Shown one piece after another: positions 35,944 through 44,363 of a DNA stretch of 62,370 nt; the first letter of the stretch is position 1; each line of letters opens with the position of its first letter. The notes beneath the pieces are model-generated. The model was given only the letters and a program-made list of their open reading frames with translations. It was not told the origin of the DNA and ran no database searches. Position numbers and translations under genes: made by a program. Origin of the DNA: Promethearchaeota archaeon (GTDB lineage: Archaea; Asgardarchaeota; Lokiarchaeia; Sigynarchaeales; SOKP01); NCBI GenBank assembly GCA_013375495.1, contig JABXKC010000022.1, positions 1 through 62,370 on the forward strand. The letters are read 5' to 3'.

Positions 35944-36268
35944 AACCAAAGAAATGATTAAAAATCATAAAAAATACTTGAATACAATCTACAAGAATAT
36001 TAACTTGGTTTTAAAGGAATCTCAAATATATCTATTTGGGAGTATAATTGAAGGAAATTTAGTAGCCGCTAGCGATATCGATATTCTAATTATCGCGGAT
36101 GTCCCTAAAAACCATTTAAAAAGGGCAGAAATCGTTGCAAACATCGAAGAAAAATCGGGATTACCACTTAGTCATCCCTTTGAATTTCATTTATTAACAC
36201 AAGAAGAATTTAATAAATGGATTGAAATTTATAAGATCAAATTTGAAGATATCTCCTCTTATATTTAA
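35924..36268 (+). CDS. MNT-type nucleotidyltransferase (HEPN partner)
   Basis: 114 residues of the minimal nucleotidyltransferase fold. The catalytic motif is Y-L-F-G-S-I-I-E-G-N, then S-D-I-D-I-L-I-I-A (G-S-x-n-D-x-D). MNT proteins typically adenylylate and silence their HEPN RNase partner. The start overlaps the end of the HEPN frame, so the two are coupled. ATG codons at 35924 and 35936 are both possible starts. If the HEPN gene is truly broken, this would be an antitoxin without an active toxin. Confidence 0.85.
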   Translation: MLELMNKTKEMIKNHKKYLNTIYKNINLVLKESQIYLFGSIIEGNLVAASDIDILIIADVPKNHLKRAEIVANIEEKSGLPLSHPFEFHLLTQEEFNKWIEIYKIKFEDISSYI

Positions 36269-36385
36269 ATAATCTCTGCTATTCTCTTATGAATTAAAAA
36301 ATTTAATTAAAAGGTGTTATAAACTTAAATGACTTAAATATTATGAAATCAAATAAGAAAAAAAAGAATAAGATGGATTTAAAAT

Positions 36386-38092
36386 ATGCCAAGAGTTATA
36401 GATTTAGTTGTTGAGGCAATCACTCAAGCAGGAATAGACCACGCTTTTTGCCTACCGGGGGGTTATACTCAATTTTTAATTGAAGCGCTCTATCAAAACA
36501 AGGATAAAATTAATGTAATCGTTACCCGGCATGAAGGTGGTGCTTCTGCGATGGCAGATATTTACGGAAGGATTACTAAAAAACCTGGACTTTTATTAGG
36601 TCAAGGATTATGGATAGCCACAAACGGAGCATTCGGTATAGTAGAAGCTTTTTTAGCCGGTTCTCCGATGCTGATAATAACAGATATTTCAGATTGGAGT
36701 AACTTGAATCTTCACGGGCCGTATCAATGCGGATCGGGTGAATATGGTTCCGTTGATCTACCAAATATATTGCGATCGATGACAAAATTTACCACATATG
36801 CAACCTCACCTATAGATGTAGTTTACGGTGTACAACTTGCGATAAAACATGCAATTTCTGGAAGACCGGGTCCAGCAGCAGTAATTACCAAAATGACTTC
36901 CATTGGAGGATTTATTGATGATCCCACTAGTTTAGATCCACCAATATATCCATCAAAAGGATATCTTCGCGTGAGTCCACCTAGCATAGCAAAATCTGAT
37001 GCTGAGAAGATGGCAGATTATTTAATCAACGCAGAGAGGCCAGTTTTAATATGCGGAAGAGGAATTCATGTTTCAAATGCCTATGAGGAAGTACAAAAAC
37101 TTGCCGAACTGATCGGAATACCCGTTGCTACAAGTTATATGGGAAAAAGTAGTATTGCAGAAACTCACGACCTCGCTTTAGGTGTAATGGCCGGTCGTGG
37201 ACAGAAGTTAGCGACAGATCTTATAGGTAAGGCAGATACCATTCTTGCCGTAGGAACTTGTCTTGCTCCCGATAATACTAATGATTGTAGTAAAAAATTT
37301 ATCGATGTTGAAAATCAGAAACTACTCCATATTGATATTGATCCCCGTAATGCAGCCTGGACATATCCAGCAACTCTAGGTGCAACATCGGATGCAAAAT
37401 TAGGTTTAAGAGCGATAATTAACGCTATTAAAGCAAAAAATCCACAAATTGATGTACAAAAGAGGATTTCAACTTTATTGGAATTAAAGGCTAAACCCGA
37501 AAATGAGTTTTTCACAAATAAATGGTATGAATCAACTAAAATCCCTATAGAACCTGAAAGGATCGTAAAAGAACTAAATGAACTAATTAGAGAAGAGGAT
37601 TTGCTTGTTTTGGATGCTGGTAACAATAGAATATGGTTCTGTAAAATGTTCAAATCAAAAAAAGCCGGACAGGTAATCGGTCCCGGTGGTGCGGCTGGAA
37701 TGGCTTGGGGTCCCAGTGCTTCGGTAGCCGCTCAACTACTAAATAAGGAGGGAAAGGTTGTCAGTACGGTTGGAGATGGTGGTATGATGATGTCTCTTTA
37801 TAACTTTGAAACTGTGAAGCAATATAACATACCTCTCATGTACGTAGTGTTTAACAATCAAAGCTTAGGAAATGTACGAGATTTCTTTTCTAGAAAAGGT
37901 AGACCTCTTGCAGAGTACCCAGGAACAAATTTTGCCGAAGTTGCAAATTCAATGGGTGTTGAGGGAATTCGAGTTGAAGAACTAGATGATCTTCGGCCTG
38001 CCCTTGAAAAAGGTTTTAAAAGTTATAAACCTACCGTAGTTGATGTTGTCACTAGTCGTGCCTCGCATCTAAGGGTTAGAACTTCATTATAA
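36386..38092 (+). CDS. Thiamine-diphosphate enzyme (acetolactate synthase-like family)
   Basis: 568 residues in the three-domain ThDP decarboxylase fold. The Pyr-domain glutamate is in T-R-H-E-G-G-A-S-A-M-A-D-I-Y-G-R (about residues 49-64), a central domain is at about 195-340, and the ThDP-magnesium motif is G-D-G-G-M-M-M then N-N-Q-S-L-G-N. The active-site start G-G-Y-T-Q-F-L is unlike canonical acetolactate synthase and closer to benzoylformate- or oxalyl-CoA decarboxylase-like relatives. It could decarboxylate 2-keto acids from amino acids. No ilvN-type regulatory subunit is nearby. Confidence 0.85.
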   Translation: MPRVIDLVVEAITQAGIDHAFCLPGGYTQFLIEALYQNKDKINVIVTRHEGGASAMADIYGRITKKPGLLLGQGLWIATNGAFGIVEAFLAGSPMLIITDISDWSNLNLHGPYQCGSGEYGSVDLPNILRSMTKFTTYATSPIDVVYGVQLAIKHAISGRPGPAAVITKMTSIGGFIDDPTSLDPPIYPSKGYLRVSPPSIAKSDAEKMADYLINAERPVLICGRGIHVSNAYEEVQKLAELIGIPVATSYMGKSSIAETHDLALGVMAGRGQKLATDLIGKADTILAVGTCLAPDNTNDCSKKFIDVENQKLLHIDIDPRNAAWTYPATLGATSDAKLGLRAIINAIKAKNPQIDVQKRISTLLELKAKPENEFFTNKWYESTKIPIEPERIVKELNELIREEDLLVLDAGNNRIWFCKMFKSKKAGQVIGPGGAAGMAWGPSASVAAQLLNKEGKVVSTVGDGGMMMSLYNFETVKQYNIPLMYVVFNNQSLGNVRDFFSRKGRPLAEYPGTNFAEVANSMGVEGIRVEELDDLRPALEKGFKSYKPTVVDVVTSRASHLRVRTSL

Positions 38093-38109
38093 CACCATGA
38101 ATAAATTCT

Positions 38110-38499
38110 CTAATTTCCTTTTCTTGCTATTCCTTTAAAGGATGAAAATTGATTGAATATTTTGGAATCTCCTTCAATTTTGGCAAAAATATTAACTGGT
38201 GATGCCGCTCTTGGTTTTTCATCTTTACTTGCGGGAGTAGGACCAAAAAAAATGCAGAATCCTTTCCCATCAGGCCAATATCCAACATCTCCGACCTCAC
38301 AATCTATTTGAGCATTTTCTTTATCTATAGTAACTGGTATTTCTCCATAGAGCTCCTCGCCCCATCTTGCTAAGTTTAGATTAAAAGGTAGCTTATCCCA
38401 TATCGCTTTGCAAGTTTCTGGATTTTTATCAACCAGTAATTTAGCTTGAATTTGACCAATTTTTTCATTTTCAATTATTATATATTCCATTCTAAACAC
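38110..38499 (-). CDS. Cyclophilin-like fold protein (TM1367 type)
   Basis: About 126-129 residues resembling the archaeal/bacterial cyclophilin-like family of TM1367. It has the I-W-D-K-L-P-F pattern in the N-terminal third, E-L-Y-G-E-I-P-V near residue 50, and G-D-V-G-Y-W-P-D-G-K-G-F-C-I-F-F-G-P-T-P near 72-91. The family is structurally like peptidyl-prolyl isomerase but lacks proven isomerase activity. Start may be GTG at 38499 or ATG at 38490. Convergent with the ThDP enzyme gene. Confidence 0.82.
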   Translation of the reverse strand: MFRMEYIIIENEKIGQIQAKLLVDKNPETCKAIWDKLPFNLNLARWGEELYGEIPVTIDKENAQIDCEVGDVGYWPDGKGFCIFFGPTPASKDEKPRAASPVNIFAKIEGDSKIFNQFSSFKGIARKGN

Positions 38500-38516
38500 A
38501 TTTATCTTAAATAATT

Positions 38517-38681
38517 TTAATTAACTTTGATAGGGTATTTACCACATTTTTTTAATGTTTCGTGCATAGCTAGAAAATTTTCTAATTTTACTGCAGGATT
38601 TATACTATGGCTTGAGCTGAGGATAAATCCGCCCCCTGGAGCTAATTTATATAATTTTTTTTTGAATTTATTCTTTGAATG
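38517..38681 (-). pseudogene. C-terminal remnant of a UroD/MtaA-type methyltransferase
   Basis: The minus strand reads L-A-P-G-G-G-F-I-L-S-S-S-H-S-I-N-P, then F-L-A-M-H-E-T-L-K-K and G-K-Y-P-I before TAA at 38519-38517. This is the characteristic last ~45 residues of uroporphyrinogen-decarboxylase-family methyltransferases. Upstream the frame soon hits a stop and no other family motif is found. The sequence differs from the remnant at 5108-5260, so they derive from different paralogues. The rest of the 38500-38792 gap shows nothing else. Confidence 0.72.
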
Positions 38682-38792
38682 GATTAGGATTAGTTATGAA
38701 TCCTAATAATACTTTTAATTAGAAAATCAAAAAAATCATAATAATATTATGATCAATTTTAAATGAAATAAGAAAAAGGAAGGAAGCTTAAT

Positions 38793-39521
38793 TTAGAACA
38801 AAAGTTCTTCGCCTACTTTAATTTCGTGGTATTTTTCGGGATATTTTACTTTTAAGATATCCTTATATTTAGTACAATGACAGGCTCCGATAAATTTCAA
38901 TGAATCTAAACTCGTAAAGACTCTGGTATTATGAAGCCCTCCTATAATTGCTTCAATATTTCCTCGATTTGAAAAAGCATTGAAAATTTCATTCAAGCCA
39001 GGATGACAACATCCGACAAGAAGAATTCCCGTGCCTTCCCGTGTTTTTAATAGCATTGCTTGTTCTTTTAAGTAATTTCCCAATTGACCAGTTAAATATA
39101 CATTCTCCTCAATCTCTGTTTCCTCACTAACGCCATAAACCTTAGACAAGGGATATTTTCTATTGTATGTAATTTGATTTTCTACAGGAACATAGATTTC
39201 TAAATCATTATTTTTATCATATATAGTTTCTAAACCTTTAGAATGCTCTAGATGATTATGTGAAATAACTACTTTTGAGATATCAGTAACATTAATACCC
39301 GCTTGGTTTAAATTTTGAAGCAGAACATTTCCATCACTACCTGTATCAAAAAGAATATAACTACCCGTTTCTACATTATAAATTAAGGCAGCAAATCCAT
39401 AAGAGGAGATAAATCCTTCAAGACATTCGCCATGATTGAAGAGAATATTAATGTAAAAATTTTCTAAATCTAAATATTTATCCGTGATCTGCATTATAAT
39501 TATAATTTTGAAAAAATCCAT
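38793..39521 (-). CDS. Metallo-beta-lactamase-fold hydrolase (DHPS-like)
   Basis: 242 residues of the MBL branch that includes the archaeal dihydropterin-phosphate synthase-like proteins. The metal motif is S-H-N-H-L-E-H, giving H-x-H-x-E-H with Glu where Asp is usual. The other metal ligands fit G-C-C-H-P-G and G-G-L-H-N-T-R. The family start G-F-A-A-L-I-Y, then F-D-T-G-S-D-G is present. The translated frame begins M-D-F-F-K-I-I-I-I; an internal M10 may be the true start. Function likely hydrolysis of a small phosphorylated or ester substrate. Confidence 0.85.
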   Translation of the reverse strand: MDFFKIIIIMQITDKYLDLENFYINILFNHGECLEGFISSYGFAALIYNVETGSYILFDTGSDGNVLLQNLNQAGINVTDISKVVISHNHLEHSKGLETIYDKNNDLEIYVPVENQITYNRKYPLSKVYGVSEETEIEENVYLTGQLGNYLKEQAMLLKTREGTGILLVGCCHPGLNEIFNAFSNRGNIEAIIGGLHNTRVFTSLDSLKFIGACHCTKYKDILKVKYPEKYHEIKVGEELLF

Positions 39522-39657
39522 TAGTAGTTTTTTAATACGAACTGTAAATAGAATCTTAGACTCTTTTCGGATTCTATCTAAATCTTTCTGTTTTCATCTA
39601 CTTTTAAAAAATTTTTAATTAAAAGCTTTAAGTATATTTACAAAGGTTGAAAGGATA

Positions 39658-40101
39658 ATGGTTCAAAAAAATTCAGATAAATTGCCGAGTAATCCAATAG
39701 AAGCTCAAGGTTTGATGATAAAAGAATTTTACAAAAAATTCGGAAAGGAAGCACTTCCTACTATAAAAAAGGTTTGTGGAATACAAGGTCGTGCGTTAGG
39801 CTTAAAAGTAATGAAAAAATTACCAGATAATAATTTAACTACAGTAGCACAAGCTTTTTCAAAAAGCTATAATCCTGATTTTGTTAAAATAATATCTATT
39901 TCAGATGAAAAGTTTCACATTCAAGGTACCACATGCCCTTTTGGTCTTGAAAATACATCTAGGGAGTTGTGTGAAGCTGTTATGGCAATCGATAAAGAGT
40001 ATTTTCGCGAAGCAGTTAGCGATAAGATCGAACTTAAGATTCTTAAAACTGTTGCCACAGGAGATTTATATTGCGATACAATTTACACTTTTAAAGAATA
40101 A
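39658..40101 (+). CDS. L-2-amino-thiazoline-4-carboxylate hydrolase-like protein
   Basis: 147 residues. The helical first half (A-Q-G-L-M-I-K-E-F-Y-K-K-F-G-K-E-A-L) and a following beta-rich half with T-C-P-F-G-L-E and E-L-C-E-A-V-M-A match the family named after the cysteine-forming ATC hydrolase, many members of which have unknown roles. The conserved cysteine of T-x-C-P and H before it may be catalytic or metal-binding. Single plus-strand gene with ATG at 39658, preceded by a GGTTGAAAGGAT ribosome site. Substrate not assignable. Confidence 0.7.
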   Translation: MVQKNSDKLPSNPIEAQGLMIKEFYKKFGKEALPTIKKVCGIQGRALGLKVMKKLPDNNLTTVAQAFSKSYNPDFVKIISISDEKFHIQGTTCPFGLENTSRELCEAVMAIDKEYFREAVSDKIELKILKTVATGDLYCDTIYTFKE

Positions 40102-40152
40102 CTAATACATATAGAATTAGAAAAAATAAGTTAAAAAAAAAAAATAAAAATA

Positions 40153-40179
40153 TTTATTGAGTTTCTCCGTATTTCTCTT
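40153..40179 (+). repeat. 27-bp direct repeat, copy 1
   Basis: Identical over 27 bases to 40904-40930. Both copies encode the last codons (E-K-Y-G-E-T-Q, stop) of an acyl-CoA-synthetase-like reading frame on the minus strand. Suggests partial gene duplication. Confidence 0.8.
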
Positions 40180-40285
40180 TGATGAGTGCTTCATCAATGA
40201 AAAACTCATTATTGATTCTCTCTATATTTCTTTTTTTTAATTTTGTTTGGTGAGATGTGGCTAATCTTCTAAAAGTAAATATCAT
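40154..40285 (-). pseudogene. Detached acyl-CoA-synthetase C-terminal fragment (43 codons)
   Basis: A short frame from ATG at 40285 to TAA at 40156-40154. It contains N-N-E-F-F-I-D-E-A-L-I-K-E-K-Y-G-E-T-Q, very similar to the end of AMP-forming acyl-CoA synthetases and sharing its last 8 codons base-for-base with the complete gene at 40905-42665. It could be a remnant of a paralogue, most of which has been lost, with the selenoprotein gene in between. Its start lies inside the hairpin that follows the selenoprotein gene. Confidence 0.55.
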
Positions 40286-40304
40286 TATATTTTCAATTTA
40301 CTTT
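40272..40304 (-). other. Hairpin in the 3' region of the second peroxiredoxin-like selenoprotein
   Basis: AAAGTAAAT and ATTTACTTT (40272-40280 and 40296-40304) pair perfectly over 9 bp around a 15-base A/T-rich loop, 18 bases after the selenoprotein stop. The position suits a SECIS element, but I do not see a clear UGA/GA quartet at the helix base, so this is only a candidate. Confidence 0.45.
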
Positions 40305-40322
40305 CTCCAAACATATTTTTTA

Positions 40323-40790
40323 TTATATTTTCTCTAATATTTCAAATAGAATTTCATTTTTAGGGATGTCTTGCATGCTATCTCCGTAATAAGCGAATTG
40401 AATAATACCTTGCTTATCAATAATTAGCATTCCAGGCATCCTTCCTCCTTTGGACAACTTTATCTCTTGTTTCAGCATTTTAGGAACTTTTTTCGAAGGA
40501 TCATAGTATATTGGATATTTTCGAGCATATTTTTCTTCCATTTTTTTTGCGTTTTTTTCAGAATCTGCTAAGATTGGATAAAGTACGGTCTCCATCTGCT
40601 CAAACTTCTTGAAATCTTTTCTTAAATGTGCCGCGTGCCATCTACAGTAAGGTCATTTAATGTTTCGAAATAATATGACAACAACCTTTTTTTTACCTTC
40701 AAATGTTCTTATATTTAGTTCCTCGCCTCTCGAATTTGGGAGGGAAAATTCCTGAATTTTCGTACCAACGATTTGAAATTTATCCTTCAT
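40323..40790 (-). CDS. Peroxiredoxin-like selenoprotein (UxxC)
   Basis: From ATG at 40790 the frame runs 155 codons to TAA at 40325-40323 with a single in-frame TGA at 40655-40653 (residue 46), in F-R-N-I-K-U-P-Y-C-R-W-H. This matches the R-S-x-x-C/U-P-F-C-R-x-H active site of AhpC/TSA-like Prx proteins. The start G-T-K-I-Q-E-F-S-L-P-N is typical of redoxins, and the C-terminal half has the family's V-L-Y-P-I-L-A-D-S, then M-P-G-M-L-I-I-D-K-Q-G-I-I-Q-F segments. A hairpin follows the stop. Likely peroxide or disulfide reduction with Sec as the attacking residue and C49 as resolving residue. Confidence 0.87.
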
Positions 40791-40903
40791 CTTCTTCACT
40801 TTATTGTAGAATTCTAAAATAATTTAATTGGAATCGAATAAAAAGTTGCTTGTTATAGATTAAAAATGAGTAAAAGTAAAAAATAAAAATAAAATTAAAA
40901 AGA

Positions 40904-40930
40904 TTTATTGAGTTTCTCCGTATTTCTCTT
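40904..40930 (+). repeat. 27-bp direct repeat, copy 2
   Basis: Identical to 40153-40179; it covers the stop and last eight codons of the acyl-CoA synthetase gene at 40905. Confidence 0.8.
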
Positions 40931-42665
40931 TCCAGACTGGATCGTTGATTTGTAATTCTCTTCTTTGAACTTTTCCAACCATAGATTTTGGGATTTCCGC
41001 TATAATTTCTATTTGTTTTGGGCATTTATAGTGCGTTATATTTTCTTTACTCCATGCAATAAGTTCTTCAGAAGAAACTTTTCCTACTGATTCGTCCTCT
41101 AGCTGAACCCATGCTTTTACTATTTCTCCCGTTTCAATATCAGGTAATCCCGCAACTGCTACTTCCATTACGGCGGGATGGGAACCTAATAGATCTTCTA
41201 CTTCTTTTGGAAAGACAGAATAACCCTTATATTTAATCATCTGTTTCTTTCTATCTCTTATAACCATTTGTCCATTCTCATCCATGTATCCAATATCCCC
41301 TGTTAAACACCAATTACGCCCGTCGTATTCCTTCAAAGTTTCAGCCGTAGCTTCAGGCCTATTTAAATAACCTTTCATGACTTGTGGACCGCATACACAT
41401 ATTTCTCCGGTAAAATCGATTCCGTAACCTTTCATTGGGCCTTTACTGAAATCTTCCGAATCAAAAATAGCCCATTCAACACCTGGTAATGGTAAACCAA
41501 TGGTACCTGGGGTATCTGTCCCGTCAAAGGGACCAACGCTTACTGCAGTTGTACATTCAGTAAGTCCATAGGCTTCAACAAGTGTTCCATTACTGACTGC
41601 TTCAAACGCATCCTTTACAGGTTTGTGAAGGGGTCCCGCACCACTAACACACAATCGAAACATATTTTCTAATCTAGGCTCGGGATTTGCTTTTAAGTAT
41701 CGAGTTAGACCAATGAAAAGATTTTCAACACCAGGAAGAATAACACCTCCATCAGGACCAACCTCTACAATCATGTCTACAACTTCTTTTAAGTCAAGTT
41801 CTCTTTTTGCGTAAAGTATGTTAAAGTCTCCTCCTTCTATTACCACATTTTGAACGATGGTCATTCCAAAAGCGTGGAACATAGGTAATATTCCGACACA
41901 CGCCATTGGATGGGACGCATCAGGCATCCACATAACATTTTGTTTCGCATTAGTAATGGCGTTATAGTGAGTGATAATCGCAGGTTTGGGAACACCTGTA
42001 GTTCCTCCCGTCATTAAGTACACAGCTGTATCGTTTAAAGGATCGATTTCTACTTCGGGAATATCAACTTCACCCCGCTTTTGTGATACATTCAAAAATT
42101 CAATAGCTCCAGGAACTTCTCCTTTAGGTATTGTTCCGTCTGCAATTAATTGTTCTTTAACGGCAGGGGGAATAGCTGCTAAATCGACTATACATGTCGA
42201 AATAACAAAATCAAACTTGTATTTTTCTTGTATGGGTTTAATTAAACCATACATAACATCCATACATACAAGTCCTTTTGGTTTTACTTGTTCGAGAACA
42301 TGGAGAATTTCTATAGGTTTATAGGTTGGATTAATGGGGATTACAATTCCTCCCAGTTTAACAGTAGCAAAGTAAGTGATTGTGAATTGAAAACAATTTG
42401 GTAAAAGAATAGCAATAACATCTCCTTTCTTTACCCCCATTCGAGATAATGACGTAGCAAGAGAATCCGTATGTTTTCGTAATACACGATAATTCATGAA
42501 TGTTTTTGAGAAATATATGGCCTTATTCTTAGCAAATTCTTCGGTCTTTTGGTCAAACCAATCACCTAAGCTTATCACCGGAAACTCTGGGTGCTTAGGG
42601 ACGCCTTCTTGGTATTTCTTAAACCAAGGTTTACTATCGTCAACATACCATTTAGGTACTGTCAC
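40905..42665 (-). CDS. AMP-forming acyl-CoA synthetase (long-/medium-chain fatty acid type)
   Basis: 586 residues of the ANL adenylating superfamily. ATP-binding A3 motif is L-M-T-G-G-T-T-G-V-P-K near 210-220, A5 Y-G-L-T-E-C-T near 362-368, A7 T-G-D-I-G-Y near 470, A8 R-D-R-K-K-Q-M-I-K-Y-K-G and the C-terminal catalytic lysine K-S-M-V-G-K-V-Q-R-R-E. It activates a fatty acid with ATP and CoA in the cytoplasm. Proximity to 3-hydroxyacyl-CoA dehydrogenases elsewhere suggests beta-oxidation. Its 3' end was partly duplicated (40154-40285). Single gene. Confidence 0.92.
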   Translation of the reverse strand: MTVPKWYVDDSKPWFKKYQEGVPKHPEFPVISLGDWFDQKTEEFAKNKAIYFSKTFMNYRVLRKHTDSLATSLSRMGVKKGDVIAILLPNCFQFTITYFATVKLGGIVIPINPTYKPIEILHVLEQVKPKGLVCMDVMYGLIKPIQEKYKFDFVISTCIVDLAAIPPAVKEQLIADGTIPKGEVPGAIEFLNVSQKRGEVDIPEVEIDPLNDTAVYLMTGGTTGVPKPAIITHYNAITNAKQNVMWMPDASHPMACVGILPMFHAFGMTIVQNVVIEGGDFNILYAKRELDLKEVVDMIVEVGPDGGVILPGVENLFIGLTRYLKANPEPRLENMFRLCVSGAGPLHKPVKDAFEAVSNGTLVEAYGLTECTTAVSVGPFDGTDTPGTIGLPLPGVEWAIFDSEDFSKGPMKGYGIDFTGEICVCGPQVMKGYLNRPEATAETLKEYDGRNWCLTGDIGYMDENGQMVIRDRKKQMIKYKGYSVFPKEVEDLLGSHPAVMEVAVAGLPDIETGEIVKAWVQLEDESVGKVSSEELIAWSKENITHYKCPKQIEIIAEIPKSMVGKVQRRELQINDPVWKEKYGETQ

Positions 42666-42778
42666 TTTTATTAACCTCTTTTTAACAATTGAATTACTAT
42701 TGATGTGAATATATTTGATTTCGAGGTATTTAAATCTATTTTTAAAACCAAAAAAAGAATTGAAATAACTAATTAAAG

Positions 42779-44227
42779 CTATTTTAATCTAAGCTTGTCT
42801 TTTTCCATGATTTGCTTATTATAATAGGAGTTTTTGGAGAGTTTTATTCTCTTTACAAATATAAATGCGATAAGATAAAAAACACCCAAAGATACGAATA
42901 AAAAGATAATTACATATGGATTTTCTTCATTTGGACCAGAAAGAATGCTTCCTACGAACATCGAAGCAAAAGCAGGACCCATTGATCGTACGAATGATTC
43001 TAAACCGTAATAGGATCCAGAAAGTTTCGCCATTGCCTCATCAACATTAGAGACTTTATCATTTTCAGCAGCTTCATGAACAAGCGAAGCCATTATTGGA
43101 ATAGAAAACAGAGGATATGCGTACATAGACCCTAGAACTGTACTCCATGAAACTATATATAATATTATTTTTATCCCATATGGAAGACCGCTAATTAAGT
43201 AAAATATATCTATAAAGGAAGTTATAACAGCTAATAATATACAAATCGAGTAGGATTTAACAATATTATTCCTCTTAAGAATCTTTTTCCATATAAAAAA
43301 CCATCCGAATTTCCCAAAAATGGAAATAAGGATATAAATGAAAAACTCTGACGATTGAAATTGTAATAAATAAGTTTGGAAAGGGAACACTAACAATGCT
43401 ACAATTTTACCACTAACCCAAATAAAAAATCCTGCAGAGATCAGTTTAACGAAATTTCTATCTTTAGCAGGAATTGACATACGCTTAAATGCATCAATTA
43501 TCTTAGTTTTCTGGTAGTTTACATTAGAGTTTCTAGTATGGAAGCTTTCGTCTACTGAAAAATAGATTATAATTACAGTAATTAATCCGAAAGCAGTAAA
43601 GATTATTCCTACCAAAGGAATGTATAGTAACATTATTTTTCCAGAGGGTTCCCACCATTTAACATTTGAAGGATCATTTAATAAACTATGAACGAATAAG
43701 GGTAGAAACATAGCTAAGACTGAGGCGAGAATAGAAAAAGCGGATCTAAGTGAAGCAACTTTTTCTCGATTCTTTAGCGTCTGTGACTGTTCAGGAAGCA
43801 TAGAATTATACACATTTAATATAAGTGCTCGAAAGATTGACCTAACCATAGTTATACCCCAGAAAAAAAAGGCAGTAGGTAAGTATAAAGAATTATCTTG
43901 AGGACAAAGCGGTGGAAACCATATCACGATCGTTGTAATACACCATACCGGCAAACTAATTAACAAAAATGGGCGTCTTTTTCCAAATTTTCCCGGCTCT
44001 TTATTATCGATAATAACGCCAAAAATAATTGCAGCTATCGCACCGAAGAGTAATTGCGCTGTGACACCAATTGATACTAAAAGAGCATTTAAATTAATAG
44101 TATAGACATAGTATTGGAATATAAATACTTCTGTAAACATATTAGGAAGAGTAAATCCTAAAGCTCCAAGAGAATATCCAAATAATCGTTTTCCATGTAG
44201 CTCTCGAGGAGATGTGATTAAACTCAT
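42779..44227 (-). CDS. GPH-type MFS transporter
   Basis: 482 residues with about 12 transmembrane helices. The start G-Y-S-L-G-A-L-G-F-T-L-P-N and the loop D-N-K-E-P-G-K-F-G-K-R-R-P-F (about residues 73-86) are typical of the glycoside-pentoside-hexuronide:cation symporters. Lys/Arg-rich ends are cytoplasmic. The substrate cannot be told; members carry sugars, and archaeal ones often remain unassigned. Single minus-strand gene upstream of the acyl-CoA synthetase. Confidence 0.85.
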   Translation of the reverse strand: MSLITSPRELHGKRLFGYSLGALGFTLPNMFTEVFIFQYYVYTINLNALLVSIGVTAQLLFGAIAAIIFGVIIDNKEPGKFGKRRPFLLISLPVWCITTIVIWFPPLCPQDNSLYLPTAFFFWGITMVRSIFRALILNVYNSMLPEQSQTLKNREKVASLRSAFSILASVLAMFLPLFVHSLLNDPSNVKWWEPSGKIMLLYIPLVGIIFTAFGLITVIIIYFSVDESFHTRNSNVNYQKTKIIDAFKRMSIPAKDRNFVKLISAGFFIWVSGKIVALLVFPFQTYLLQFQSSEFFIYILISIFGKFGWFFIWKKILKRNNIVKSYSICILLAVITSFIDIFYLISGLPYGIKIILYIVSWSTVLGSMYAYPLFSIPIMASLVHEAAENDKVSNVDEAMAKLSGSYYGLESFVRSMGPAFASMFVGSILSGPNEENPYVIIFLFVSLGVFYLIAFIFVKRIKLSKNSYYNKQIMEKDKLRLK

Positions 44228-44363
44228 AATAAAGATTAATTTGATGTTTGGTATCTGAAGGGTGTATAACTGATATAGTTTGCGTTAAGACTGTATTTTA
44301 TGTCATCAGAACAAAAATAAATTTTCTACACAGTTTTTTTAGAATAAAAGTCGCATGCTAATT

